Shown here piece after piece: positions 28,331 through 36,791 of a DNA stretch of 64,000 nucleotides; positions within the stretch are counted from its first letter, which is position 1; each line of letters begins with the position of its first letter. The stretch comes from Bacteroidota bacterium. Its GTDB lineage: Bacteria; Bacteroidota; Bacteroidia; B-17B0; Aurantibacillaceae. The notes beneath the pieces were generated by a model. It was given only the letters and a program-made list of their open reading frames with translations. It was not told the DNA's origin and did not search any database. The stretch is taken from positions 372,001 to 436,000 of the forward strand of contig JAUXZS010000028.1 in NCBI GenBank assembly GCA_030692515.1. The letters are read 5' to 3'. The translations under genes were made by a program, and so were the position numbers.

Positions 28331-29589
28331 TGTAATTTGGAGTTGGTTTTAAATAAAAGAGGCACTGCTAAAATTTGCGAATACTTTTTTGGATTTATTT
28401 CGCAACCTAAAATATGATTTTCATAAACAGCCGATGGTGTTTTTAATAACAAGGTATTTGCAATAACAGTTGCATTTAATTGCCCTTCAATGTGCATATA
28501 ATCACTCGAATAAATTAAACCGTTAACCTGACAAGATGTATTGAGCTTTACAAAAACCTTAGAGCTTGTAGTTATATTACTTTGATTAATGGCAATAATT
28601 CCACCAAAAAATCGGCAACCTTCATTTAACATTATACATTTTAAATTTGTAGAAACATTATCATTTGCCAACAAAGTAAAAGAAGAAGGATACAAAAACT
28701 CACAGTTCTTTTCTGTAATAATGCTGTCACTTGCTATTACATGCACACTCCCCTTAAACCCTTGTTTAAATATTACCTTTTGGCAAACAATTAAAATGTT
28801 TTCTAAATGACATGAGCTATCTAATTCCAAGTGGCTCCTGCAAATTAGTTTAATGTTGTTTTTCCAGTTTTTACCAAACAATTTACCAGAACCTAATTCG
28901 TATACAATCGTTTTGGCAGTAAAGGAATTATCTAATTTATCTGGCACCAGGTTTATAATGCTATCATTAGAATAAGAAATTTCAAATTGTTGTTTTAAGT
29001 TTTTAATTATGGCATCATTAACTTCAGGGATACTGCCTTTGCTGGTTCTAATAAACACATTGTTTTGAGATGAACTTTGGTAACTCTGCCCTTCAATAAA
29101 TGCAGGTTTTATACCTGCTTTTGGCAAATAACAATTCGCTTTAAATTCTATTTTACCGCTTAAACCAATGGGTCTACTATTATCCGAAACCATCAAAGCC
29201 GTATCGGCATTCATAAAAGAGCCATATAAACCGGCTTGTGATAAAGATTGATGTCTGTTTTTTGTTTGAGCATGGATTAATAAAAAACTGCCCCAATTTA
29301 ATTTTTTAACTTTTAAAGAATCATCATTTGATGTGTTTTTAAACCATTTATCATTTAAATCAGAAGTAAAATAATCTGACTGTGCAATTTCAAAAGCACT
29401 TTTTAGGTTGTAATAAAGTTGTGTTGACTGAGTAAAAACTATTATGTTTCGCTGATTGTAATGGGCCAATAATATAAACATGCTTAAAAGAACGCCAATT
29501 ACAATACTTACAATGATAGCAATGTATAATGCCCCCCCTTTAAGTTTACCTTTAAAAATTGAATTTGTTTTTTGCGCTAAACTACTCAT
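28306..29589 (-). CDS. Large minor pseudopilin, GspK/PilX-like
   Basis: The 427-aa protein has a prepilin-like N-terminus (KLKGGALYIAIIVSIVIGVL) that lacks the Glu at +5, as do GspK proteins. Then comes a large periplasmic part containing a right-handed beta-helix-like stretch near residues 220-380 (repeated short beta/turn units). The position before GspI- and GspJ-like genes supports the GspK slot. The globular domain itself does not look like classical GspK, so it may be a clade-specific tip protein. Confidence 0.6.
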   Translation of the reverse strand: MSSLAQKTNSIFKGKLKGGALYIAIIVSIVIGVLLSMFILLAHYNQRNIIVFTQSTQLYYNLKSAFEIAQSDYFTSDLNDKWFKNTSNDDSLKVKKLNWGSFLLIHAQTKNRHQSLSQAGLYGSFMNADTALMVSDNSRPIGLSGKIEFKANCYLPKAGIKPAFIEGQSYQSSSQNNVFIRTSKGSIPEVNDAIIKNLKQQFEISYSNDSIINLVPDKLDNSFTAKTIVYELGSGKLFGKNWKNNIKLICRSHLELDSSCHLENILIVCQKVIFKQGFKGSVHVIASDSIITEKNCEFLYPSSFTLLANDNVSTNLKCIMLNEGCRFFGGIIAINQSNITTSSKVFVKLNTSCQVNGLIYSSDYMHIEGQLNATVIANTLLLKTPSAVYENHILGCEINPKKYSQILAVPLLFKTNSKLQCCKKVNT

Positions 29590-29601
29590 GTTTATGCTAA
29601 G

Positions 29602-30378
29602 TTATTTAGAAACAACTTTGTTTTCGGTAGGTTTAGGCTCGTTTGGTTTCTTTTCAGACTTCGGCGTTTTTTTAAATAATTTTTGAAAGAACGATTCTTT
29701 TTTTGGATTCTTAGTATTTTCTGTTCCCTCAGAATTTTTATTTTTCTCTTTTTTTACTTTTGGTTCTTTAGCAGTTTTTGGTTGTTTTATTTTTTCAACC
29801 TTTATCTTAGGCATAATTTCATCACCATTTTTATATTTCTTTTTTTCAGAAATTATTCCATTTTGTCCGTAAGTATAAAATCGTCCATTTAATTTATCAT
29901 TCTTAAAGTTACTTTTCGCCATTAATTGCCCGTAATCATTATATAAAAAATACTTTCCGTTTTTTTTACCGTTTTTCCAGTTAATAACCTCTTTTAGTTT
30001 ACCATCAGAATACCAATATTTCCATTCTTTAGTTTTTAATCCATATTTAATTTGACCTTGCTCTTTTAATTGATTATTTAAATAAAAAGAAGTGTATTTA
30101 CCATGAATTAATTTCCCTTCATACCCACCTTTTGTTTCAATTATTTTTTGTGAGCTATACCACATGTAAACCAAATTATTATTTACTGTTATAGATTTAT
30201 TTTGACTTAGCATTTGAGTCTTTACAGTATACTCATCGTAATTGACCGTAATATTAAATTGTTTAAATTTATCAGGCTCGATATATTTTTGAGAAAAAGA
30301 ATTAATGGAAACAAAATTTATTAGAATTGAATAATAAATAATACGACTAGTTTTTAAGAAATTCTGCTTCATTGTCAT
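29602..30378 (-). CDS. MORN-repeat (YwqK-type) protein, first gene of the pilus-like operon
   Basis: The 258-aa protein has a signal peptide and then at least four MORN-variant units of about 22 residues (GKYTSFYLNNQLKEQG, WKYWYSDGKLKEV, GKYFLYNDYGQLMAKS, GRFYTYGQNGIISEKK). Such YwqK-like repeats are abundant in exported Bacteroidota proteins. The last 70 residues are very Lys/Pro/Glu-rich and probably disordered. It lies 12 bp before the GspK-like gene and may be a substrate or envelope partner of that system. Confidence 0.75.
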   Translation of the reverse strand: MTMKQNFLKTSRIIYYSILINFVSINSFSQKYIEPDKFKQFNITVNYDEYTVKTQMLSQNKSITVNNNLVYMWYSSQKIIETKGGYEGKLIHGKYTSFYLNNQLKEQGQIKYGLKTKEWKYWYSDGKLKEVINWKNGKKNGKYFLYNDYGQLMAKSNFKNDKLNGRFYTYGQNGIISEKKKYKNGDEIMPKIKVEKIKQPKTAKEPKVKKEKNKNSEGTENTKNPKKESFFQKLFKKTPKSEKKPNEPKPTENKVVSK

Positions 30379-31052
30379 TAAAAAATTATAATCTTTTCAA
30401 GAATTCTAAAGATAAATCTATAAAATTTAACAAGGAACAAAACATGTAAACGAAAGTGAAAAACTAGGTGAACACACAGGTATAATTTAGTAAATATTAA
30501 AATTCTTCTTTAAGAAACATTTTAAATCTTTAATAATTATTAATTCGGGCTAAAGATGATAAAACTGATTAAAATTATATGGGGTTAAATGCGGTTACTT
30601 ATTTATTATTTAATTAACGAAACAATTGTGATTTGAACAAAGTTCAGGGAGTTAATTTTTGATTATTAGTCTACAAAACTTAAATACATCCCAGTTATTA
30701 ACTCGCGTTAACATATAATTTCAAAGGTTAGCCGAAGTTACCGATGGTTAACTTAAGGGATGTTGCCTACTATTAAAAGGGATTAACACTATGTTTCAAT
30801 TTTTCACCCTTCGGTTAACTAGGGTTAACGAAATTTCAGGTAGTGTTAACCACTGTTATCAAGGGTTAACACGCTTTTTAAAATTGTTAACCCTGTTTAA
30901 CCAATTTTAAGTTATTGGAGCCGACATTAGTCTTTAATTTTAACAAAAATAGAATCTGGAAGAAATAATATTAAAATCCCTTAAAAATATTAGTCAACAA
31001 AATCGATTGGATTTATTAATTTTTTAATTAAATTACATTAAATAACACATCC
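30379..31052. promoter_or_regulatory. 674-bp gene-free region at the edge of the integrative element
   Basis: No ORF of note was found on either strand. The left 250 bp should hold the promoter of the pilus-like operon, though no clear consensus is seen. The right part contains the GTTAAC cluster listed separately, followed by an AT-rich stretch up to the start of the 400-aa gene. Confidence 0.5.
30707..30901. repeat. Cluster of seven GTTAAC palindromes (iteron-like)
   Basis: Perfect GTTAAC sites lie at 30707, 30747, 30814, 30824, 30845, 30865 and 30886, with degenerate copies (GGTTAG, AGTTAC, ATTAAC, GTTTAAC) between them. Many are preceded by GG. Two neighbouring pairs are spaced 20-21 bp (30824-30845-30865-30886), about two helical turns. 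This density is far beyond chance and suggests binding sites for a replication, partition or regulatory protein of the element. Confidence 0.7.
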
Positions 31053-32255
31053 ATGAAAAAACATATCAGTGATTTTTTTGCTCCAATTTATGAGGCATAT
31101 TTTTTAACGCTAAAAGAAAAAACTCCTGTAAAGGAAAACGAGAAAATTGCCGACGCAATTTTTCATGAGAGAGCGTTTGTTGAATGGTTAAGAATTCAGT
31201 TTAAAAAAAAGCTAACTGAAAAAACATATCCTAAATTAGCTAATGCCAATAATTTCAAAAACTACCTTAAGTCTTACAAGAAAATTAAAAATAGGAAGGA
31301 AGAATTCATAACACGCAAATTAATTTTAGATCAAGTAAAATTGGCAAAACTTAAACCAGTCTCAAAATATGAATATGATGTAGACATGGTAGATGCATTT
31401 TTTAGAACAGAGAAGATTATAAGTGTTGTGAAGACTTTAGAAGGTTTTAAAAAAGAAGATTTTTTGGAAGCAATGAAACAACCAATAATTATTTATTGCA
31501 AGAAAGTCGATTTACCTTTTGAATTAATTCTACAAATGAAATATCCTATTGTTGTTCCAAATACAACTTATGGATTTGAAGCCTACTTAGGAAGAACATT
31601 GATTGCCTTTGATGAAAATAAAATAGAAGCAATACTTGGTTACCAAAATGCTATTTGGAAAGGAAAAGGATTATTTGCGTCATTTGTTGAACACGGGGTA
31701 TACCGTTATGTAAAAAATAATTCCCCTTTTGACAATAATATCCGGCTTGCCAAAATCATGAATTGGGTAGAACGAAATCGTTATTTCTTACCACATCATG
31801 AGGTATCAAAAAATAAAATTGAAAAAACGCCAACTCTTAATTATGGCATTAAGAAAACAGATGTCAGCCAATTTCATTATTGGCCATATTCTGAAGATAG
31901 CTTAAATAAATTGTATGATGCGTTGATTTTAAATAATAAGATTAATGAAAACGATTCTTTCTGTGAGCATTTCAAAAAGTACAATATTTTACCTAAAAAT
32001 CCAATTGAGTGGAAGGTGTCACAAAAACAACTGATGTACCTATTGTATTTGATATATAAAGAGCAAAAAGAATATTGCAGTATACCAATTCATAAAATCG
32101 CAGAAATACTTTTCAAAAACACAAAAGCTAATTTTGACGCGAAAATCTTGAACACTCTACTTAATCAATTAATTGATGACTTTAAAACTCGTAAGCCGCT
32201 TAGCATAGGTCTTAAGTCTATTAAAACTATTTTCGAGAGTCTCAATCTCAACTAA
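31053..32255 (+). CDS. Hypothetical 400-aa mobile-element protein
   Basis: The protein is basic, mostly helical and without signal or membrane segments. It carries paired charged regions near the start (FKKKLTEKTYPKL, YKKIKNRKEE) and a winged-helix-like C-terminal third. No catalytic motif is seen. It follows the GTTAAC cluster directly and precedes the ribbon-helix-helix gene, so it is the best candidate to act on those repeats. That is inference. The family is not recognised. Confidence 0.6.
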   Translation: MKKHISDFFAPIYEAYFLTLKEKTPVKENEKIADAIFHERAFVEWLRIQFKKKLTEKTYPKLANANNFKNYLKSYKKIKNRKEEFITRKLILDQVKLAKLKPVSKYEYDVDMVDAFFRTEKIISVVKTLEGFKKEDFLEAMKQPIIIYCKKVDLPFELILQMKYPIVVPNTTYGFEAYLGRTLIAFDENKIEAILGYQNAIWKGKGLFASFVEHGVYRYVKNNSPFDNNIRLAKIMNWVERNRYFLPHHEVSKNKIEKTPTLNYGIKKTDVSQFHYWPYSEDSLNKLYDALILNNKINENDSFCEHFKKYNILPKNPIEWKVSQKQLMYLLYLIYKEQKEYCSIPIHKIAEILFKNTKANFDAKILNTLLNQLIDDFKTRKPLSIGLKSIKTIFESLNLN

Positions 32256-32263
32256 TTCCATTT

Positions 32264-32293
32264 CTTGATTGAACTTGATTGACCTTGATTTTT
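32264..32293. repeat. Three tandem 10-bp repeats (CTTGATTGAA type)
   Basis: CTTGATTGAA, CTTGATTGAC and CTTGATTTTT follow each other without a gap. The period of 10 bp, one helical turn, is what cooperative binding of ribbon-helix-helix dimers needs. They lie 80 bp before the gene for such a protein. Confidence 0.6.
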
Positions 32294-32372
32294 CTCAATA
32301 TGAATCAATGTTTATCCTTTTTATTATTGTAGTGCATTAAGAATAAACTTAAGCAACTAAAAAACAAATAAA

Positions 32373-32897
32373 ATGGATCAAGAAACAATAGAAGATGAAA
32401 TTACCAACACAGGTAATAGAAAAACAGTTTTAGGTGTAAGATGTTACCCAGAACTAAAATTTAAATTGAGCGAGGAGGCTGAGAAACTTGGTATTAGCTT
32501 AAGCGAGTGTGCAGAAAACATACTTCTTAATAAAGATGCATTATTGTCAGAAAAAGAGGACGCAATTAGTGAGGTTGAGATTCTAAAAAATAAATGTTTA
32601 AGACTTGAGGAAATGTTGATTAGCAAGGATGCTATAATATCAAGCAAACAAAACCATTTCAACAATGAATATCAAAAGTTAAATACTGAAAACACTAAAC
32701 TTAAATTGGAAGTGGATTTAATGAAAAAACAGTTCGAGTTATTTTCTAATAAACACCTGTTGTTTTTATTCGAGAAATTAAAAGATAAAAAAGACACCAT
32801 TATTTCACCAAATGGAAATACTTATAATGTTACTTATAGTCATCCAAAAGATTTACTGGAAGCAATGATTCATTCATTTAAAATTAAAAAACCATAA
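32373..32897 (+). CDS. Ribbon-helix-helix/coiled-coil protein
   Basis: The 174-aa protein has an N-terminal motif RKTVLGVRCYPELKFKLSEE followed by GISLSECAENIL. The short beta-strand and two helices fit a ribbon-helix-helix DNA-binding domain (about residues 15-50), as in mobilisation accessory or partition regulators. A long coiled coil (about 55-125) and a small C-terminal domain follow. It probably dimerises and binds the tandem 10-bp repeats upstream; this is inferred. Confidence 0.7.
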   Translation: MDQETIEDEITNTGNRKTVLGVRCYPELKFKLSEEAEKLGISLSECAENILLNKDALLSEKEDAISEVEILKNKCLRLEEMLISKDAIISSKQNHFNNEYQKLNTENTKLKLEVDLMKKQFELFSNKHLLFLFEKLKDKKDTIISPNGNTYNVTYSHPKDLLEAMIHSFKIKKP

Positions 32898-32899
32898 CT

Positions 32900-33049
32900 A
32901 TGTTAATAGAGCAAATACATTTCCCACAAAACGGACCAAATTGGGGTAAAATAGCTTTGGTATCACTAAGCCTAATTGCCGCTGGAGTTATAATATATCA
33001 AATTACAAAATCTATTAAACCAAAAATAGAGCCTCAAAAAACTGAATAG
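32900..33049 (+). CDS. Small single-span membrane protein (49 aa)
   Basis: ATG at 32900, 2 bp after the preceding stop, opens a frame of 49 codons with one transmembrane helix (IALVSLSLIAAGVIIYQI) and a basic tail. It lies 12 bp before the excisionase-like gene. The spacing and clear membrane helix support a real gene, though it is short. Function unknown. Confidence 0.55.
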   Translation: MLIEQIHFPQNGPNWGKIALVSLSLIAAGVIIYQITKSIKPKIEPQKTE

Positions 33050-33061
33050 AATACTTCGAAA

Positions 33062-33340
33062 ATGAAACTAACCGTTGATTTACCTGACATAGCAAATGTT
33101 ATTGCGCAAGCGGTTGAAACTGCTATTAGCGATAAGCAAACGAAGCTTTTCGGGTGGAAGTATTTTACTCTTAAGGAAACTGCTGAACTTCTTCAGGTGA
33201 AAGTATCAACATTGTTAGATAAACGAATGCCCTATTTAATTGAATTAGAGTATTCACAAAACGGCAAGACATTTTGGTTTAAAAAAGAATCTGTTGAAAC
33301 TTTTATTTCATCTAGAATGATTCGAAAATACAGACGATAA
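33062..33340 (+). CDS. Excisionase-like helix-turn-helix protein
   Basis: The 92-aa protein has a winged helix-turn-helix of the MerR/excisionase type: YFTLKETAELLQVKVSTLLD, then a wing-like strand region and FKKESVETFISSR. Proteins of this class sit beside tyrosine recombinases in Bacteroidota integrative elements and direct excision or act as regulators. It is convergent with the integrase gene, 9 bp apart. The first 35 residues are an added segment. Confidence 0.75.
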   Translation: MKLTVDLPDIANVIAQAVETAISDKQTKLFGWKYFTLKETAELLQVKVSTLLDKRMPYLIELEYSQNGKTFWFKKESVETFISSRMIRKYRR

Positions 33341-33349
33341 GAAACAAAA

Positions 33350-34570
33350 CTATAATTTTGTTGCCTCCCCCATTTGATCATCCATACTTTCATCGTCTAA
33401 CGATTCTAAATAAGTTTGTGTTATTTGTGAATTAGAATGCTTTAAAGCATTTTGAACAAAATTTATATTTCCATTTGATGTTTTTATGGCAATGGAGGCA
33501 AATGTATGACGCGCGATATGAGTAGTTACTTTTTTTTCGATTTTAGCTTTTTCTGCAATAATCTTTAGATATTTATTTACAAGCGCTGTTTTTCTACTAA
33601 TCTCCTTTTTATATTCTTCATTAGATAGTTCTTCTACTCCAGCTTTTAATATAGGAATAATATAAATTGAATTACTTTCGACTTGTTTAAAATAGTTAAG
33701 TATAGTTTGAATTTGTGGAGTAAGTTTAAATGAATTTAACGCCCCGGTTTTTTCCATTTTATATTCAATCCTTTCTTTTTTTACGTAGCTCCATTTTAGA
33801 GTGAGTACATCTTCAATACGAACACCTGCAAGATTGAAAGCTAATAAAAAAGCTTGTTGACATGTTTTAATTAAGCTGTCATTATCGCAAACAACGCTGG
33901 CAAATTTTTTCAATTCTTCTACCGTTAATTTTTCCTTTTTAGATTTGTTGGCTTTTGGCATAGTGTATGCCTTAAAAATATAATCTTCAACTTTTATTAT
34001 CTGCTCTTTAATTGCCATGTTAAACAACGATCTTATACGTTTAAGATTTGTATAAACTGTTGAAGCCTGCAATCCGTTTTCAAACAAATAATTTTCATAT
34101 CCTTTTAAAATGAATACATTTATTTGTTTAAAATCAAGATCACCCAGTTTTTCTTTTTCGGTATACGCCTTCCAATTATTTAAAGTTTGCTGGTATCCTT
34201 TTTTATGATTGTAGTTAAGCATTTGACTCATCTTAGATTTGCAATACTTTACCAGTGACTGTGTGAAGTGTGTTTTTTTAACGGAATGAATAACTGTTTC
34301 CGGGGTAAAGGCTTTTTTTGAAACCGCACTCATAAACATCAAATCATTGTATTCTTCGATCAGCACATTTAAATCAGCATTTATTTTTTGATGGTTAGGA
34401 TGATTGTATACCCACTTCAAATTATGGTTCTTGCTTTTAAATTGATTAGCTTTAACTGCTACTTTTGCTCTAATACGTTTCTTTTTTCCAAGATTATCTT
34501 GTATGCGAATGTAAATCTCATAAAGTCCATCTCTATTTTTTTTCGAGGATAATTCCAGTGCTGCTTTCAT
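33350..34570 (-). CDS. Tyrosine recombinase/integrase
   Basis: A site-specific recombinase with an arm-DNA-binding N-terminal domain, a SAM-like core-binding domain (about residues 100-205) and a C-terminal catalytic domain. Counting from the ATG at 34609, the catalytic residues are R264 (AGVRIEDV), H364 and R367 (THIARHTF), H391 (LKHSNS) and nucleophile Y400 (QTYLE). I prefer the ATG at 34570 (MKAALELSSKK), because the domain starts there and the earlier ATG lies inside a direct repeat. Its start faces the 3' end of tRNA-Glu about 110 bp away, the usual arrangement for an element integrated in a tRNA gene. Confidence 0.95.
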   Translation of the reverse strand: MKAALELSSKKNRDGLYEIYIRIQDNLGKKKRIRAKVAVKANQFKSKNHNLKWVYNHPNHQKINADLNVLIEEYNDLMFMSAVSKKAFTPETVIHSVKKTHFTQSLVKYCKSKMSQMLNYNHKKGYQQTLNNWKAYTEKEKLGDLDFKQINVFILKGYENYLFENGLQASTVYTNLKRIRSLFNMAIKEQIIKVEDYIFKAYTMPKANKSKKEKLTVEELKKFASVVCDNDSLIKTCQQAFLLAFNLAGVRIEDVLTLKWSYVKKERIEYKMEKTGALNSFKLTPQIQTILNYFKQVESNSIYIIPILKAGVEELSNEEYKKEISRKTALVNKYLKIIAEKAKIEKKVTTHIARHTFASIAIKTSNGNINFVQNALKHSNSQITQTYLESLDDESMDDQMGEATKL

Positions 34571-34602
34571 TTTAGTAAAATAATTTAATCTAAAATAAAA
34601 AT

Positions 34603-34623
34603 TATCCACCTATATATCCACCT
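34603..34623. repeat. Direct repeat TATCCACCT, 12-bp period
   Basis: Two perfect copies, at 34603-34611 and 34615-34623, lie between the integrase start and the tRNA terminator. They are candidates for arm-type integrase binding sites or an operator of the integrase promoter. They also resemble part of a DnaA box, but are not full matches. Confidence 0.5.
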
Positions 34624-34630
34624 GTAAACT

Positions 34631-34666
34631 AAAAAAACCTTGCAATCTATTGATTAGCAAGGTTTT
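34631..34666 (-). terminator. Terminator of tRNA-Glu
   Basis: On the minus strand the stem AAAACCTTGC(T)AATC pairs with GATTGCAAGGTTTT around a short loop and is followed by a run of T residues. One base is bulged. It sits 16 bp downstream of the tRNA. Confidence 0.8.
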
Positions 34667-34681
34667 AAAAGTTATTCAATG

Positions 34682-34753
34682 TAGCCCGTACGGGAATCGA
34701 ACCCGTGTTTCATCCGTGAAAGGGACGTGTCCTAACCCCTAGACGAACGGGCC
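34682..34753 (-). tRNA. tRNA-Glu (TTC anticodon)
   Basis: The 72-nt gene folds as a cloverleaf: acceptor GGCCCGT with ACGGGCT, a D-arm with the usual GGTTAGGA, the anticodon loop CTTTCAC (anticodon TTC) and the T-arm ACGGGTTCGATTCCCGT. The 3' CCA is not encoded. Its 3' end points toward the integrase, making it the likely integration target. A duplicate of its 3' end was not seen elsewhere in the window. Confidence 0.95.
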
Positions 34754-34803
34754 ATTTTTAAAGAAAACCGACTTTTAACAGTATGTTTTAATTTAATGGA
34801 GTG

Positions 34804-34832
34804 CAAAAATACTAATTTTTTTATTAAAACAA
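34804..34832 (-). promoter_or_regulatory. Promoter of tRNA-Glu
   Basis: On the minus strand TTG (34832-34830) is followed after 18 bases by TATTTTTG (34811-34804). This is a near-perfect Bacteroidota promoter about 50 bp before the tRNA. Confidence 0.65.
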
Positions 34833-34876
34833 ATATTTTATGCAAAAAACTGTCTTAATTATATGTTGTAAAAGGG

Positions 34877-36229
34877 CTAAAAACTAGTATAAAGCAATCT
34901 ACCCATTAAAAAATAAATGGTAATGCCTATTATGTCGTTTAGAGTGGTGACAAAAGGACCAGTTGCTAGTGCAGGATTAATTTTAAATCTGTTCATGGTT
35001 AAGGGCACAAAGGTTCCTAAAAAGGAAGCGAATATAATAACCGTAAATAATGCAACACTAACAGTTGCGGCTAGCTGCCAATCTTCAATTAAAAAAGAAT
35101 AGCCACAAATTAATGCGGAGCAAATTAAACCGTTAATGATACCTACTCCCAATTCTTTACCCAATTTTGGTAATATATTATCGCCTAATAAAGTATTATT
35201 AGCCAAACCTTGAACAATGATAGCGCTACTTTGTACACCAACATTGCCTCCCATAGCACCAATTAGTGGAATAAAATAGGCCATCTCAGGATGAATTTTA
35301 ATTTCTTCTTCGTACCCGCCAATAATTCGTGAGCCAACAATTCCACCACACATACCAACCAATAACCAAGGAATACGAGCACGAGATAATCGCCAAATTT
35401 TATCATTAGAGTCAACGTCATCAGAAATACCACTCATTCTTTGAATGTTCTCATCAGCGGTTTCTCTAATCACATCAAACACGTCATCAATAGTAATTCT
35501 ACCAACCAATCTTCCTAACTGATCAACAACGGGTAAAACAACTAAATCATATTTTTGCATTATTTCAGAAACTTCATCACTTGTAGTGCTTGTTTTTACA
35601 AATTGAATATCTGGTTCATAAATTTCATCTACTCGCGCTAATGGGTGCGACATAATAAGTTTCTTTAAAGAAAGCATGCCTATTAAGCGTTCATTATTAT
35701 CTACAACATAAACAGCATATAATACATCAACATTATCTGTTTGTTTTCTAATTTGTTCGATACAGGCTGTAACAGTTTCAAAAGCATATATACTAACTAA
35801 TTCTTTTGCCATTAAGGAACCCGCAGTTCCTTCTTCAAAATTTATTAATTCAGCAATATCACTTGCTTGTTCAATATCCTCTATATGAGATAAAACTTCT
35901 TCTTGAATATTTTGTGGTAATTCTGCAATAACATCGGCAGCATCATCACTTTCCATGTTATCTAACTGCTCGGCAATTTCTTTAGAACTAAAAGTCGCTA
36001 ATAAATCTTCACGCTTATCTTCATCTAATTCTAATAATACATCCGCAGCAATATCATCTTCAATTAATTCAAATAAATAGGATGCATGTCCTAAATTAAG
36101 CTGATTGATAATAATAGCAATATCCTGAGCATAAAATTCATTTAATTGCTCCTTTAAAAAAACATTGTTTTTTTCTTCAATAGCCTTTTTAAAACTATTT
36201 ATAAACTCAGATGTTATTTCGAACTGCAT
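34877..36229 (-). CDS. mgtE: Magnesium transporter MgtE
   Basis: The 450-aa protein has the complete MgtE layout: an acidic N-terminal domain (about 20-130, with repeated LLxxLDExxxxxLL patterns), a CBS pair (about 135-255) and five transmembrane helices. The pore segment GAMGGNVGVQSSAIIVQG is conserved. It is a Mg2+-gated inner-membrane channel whose cytoplasmic domains close it when Mg2+ is high. It stands alone after the tRNA gene and marks the start of the core chromosome. Confidence 0.96.
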   Translation of the reverse strand: MQFEITSEFINSFKKAIEEKNNVFLKEQLNEFYAQDIAIIINQLNLGHASYLFELIEDDIAADVLLELDEDKREDLLATFSSKEIAEQLDNMESDDAADVIAELPQNIQEEVLSHIEDIEQASDIAELINFEEGTAGSLMAKELVSIYAFETVTACIEQIRKQTDNVDVLYAVYVVDNNERLIGMLSLKKLIMSHPLARVDEIYEPDIQFVKTSTTSDEVSEIMQKYDLVVLPVVDQLGRLVGRITIDDVFDVIRETADENIQRMSGISDDVDSNDKIWRLSRARIPWLLVGMCGGIVGSRIIGGYEEEIKIHPEMAYFIPLIGAMGGNVGVQSSAIIVQGLANNTLLGDNILPKLGKELGVGIINGLICSALICGYSFLIEDWQLAATVSVALFTVIIFASFLGTFVPLTMNRFKINPALATGPFVTTLNDIIGITIYFLMGRLLYTSF

Positions 36230-36278
36230 GTTTTAAGGTCATGCAAAAATAAAGAATTAAACTTTAGTAATTGCCTCT

Positions 36279-36791
36279 TTATAATTCTTTTATAGCTCTT
36301 TTGATTCTGACTTTTATTGCAGGAGTTAATGGATAATTTTGCATATGCATTAAGTGTAGACGTAATTCGTTTTTTAAATCGGGATACTTTTTACAAATAG
36401 CAGTTGCAACTGTAATGCCAAAAGCTTTACTGGCTATTGGACTTTGAGCATCTGTAATTATTTTAAAGCAAATATCAACTAATATACCTTCATGCTTTTT
36501 AGGAATTCCAATTTCCTGAAAAATTCTCAAAATATTGCGAGGTACTGCTGGGTGATTATTTGGTTGTTGTAATATTTTAATAAGCTTGCTTAAATAAGGC
36601 GCAATTAATTTTGGATGCTCTATTGCAATAATGCTTAGTGGCCAAGCCGACCGCTGAATTAAACGCGTTTCTCCATTAAAAAAGATATCTATTAAAATTT
36701 TAAATTTTCTATTGTCATCCCCTATATAGTTAACAATAGCAATAGTTAATGCCCTGCTATGTTCTTCTGTTAAACGCTCTTTTATATCCAT
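36279..36791 (-). CDS. Hypothetical helical-repeat (HEAT-like) protein
   Basis: The 170-aa protein is all-helical, with repeat-like helix pairs (RSAWPLSIIAIEHPKLIAPY, then PRNILRIFQEIGIPKK). It has no signal peptide. Similar short HEAT-like cytoplasmic proteins occur in Bacteroidota, but their role is unknown to me. Its start overlaps the end of the EamA transporter gene by 10 bp. Confidence 0.65.
   Translation of the reverse strand: MDIKERLTEEHSRALTIAIVNYIGDDNRKFKILIDIFFNGETRLIQRSAWPLSIIAIEHPKLIAPYLSKLIKILQQPNNHPAVPRNILRIFQEIGIPKKHEGILVDICFKIITDAQSPIASKAFGITVATAICKKYPDLKNELRLHLMHMQNYPLTPAIKVRIKRAIKEL

Noticed and set aside
29683-29892. Very Phe-rich 69-codon plus-strand frame
   Set aside because: It mirrors the Lys/Glu-rich tail of the MORN-repeat protein (AAA read as TTT).
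30707-30901. CRISPR array
   Set aside because: The repeated unit is only 6-8 bp with irregular spacing; no long repeats with uniform spacers are present here or elsewhere in the window.
34603-34611. DnaA box
   Set aside because: TTATCCACC differs from TTATCCACA, is paired as a direct repeat, and the region is an integrase promoter; no origin genes are near.
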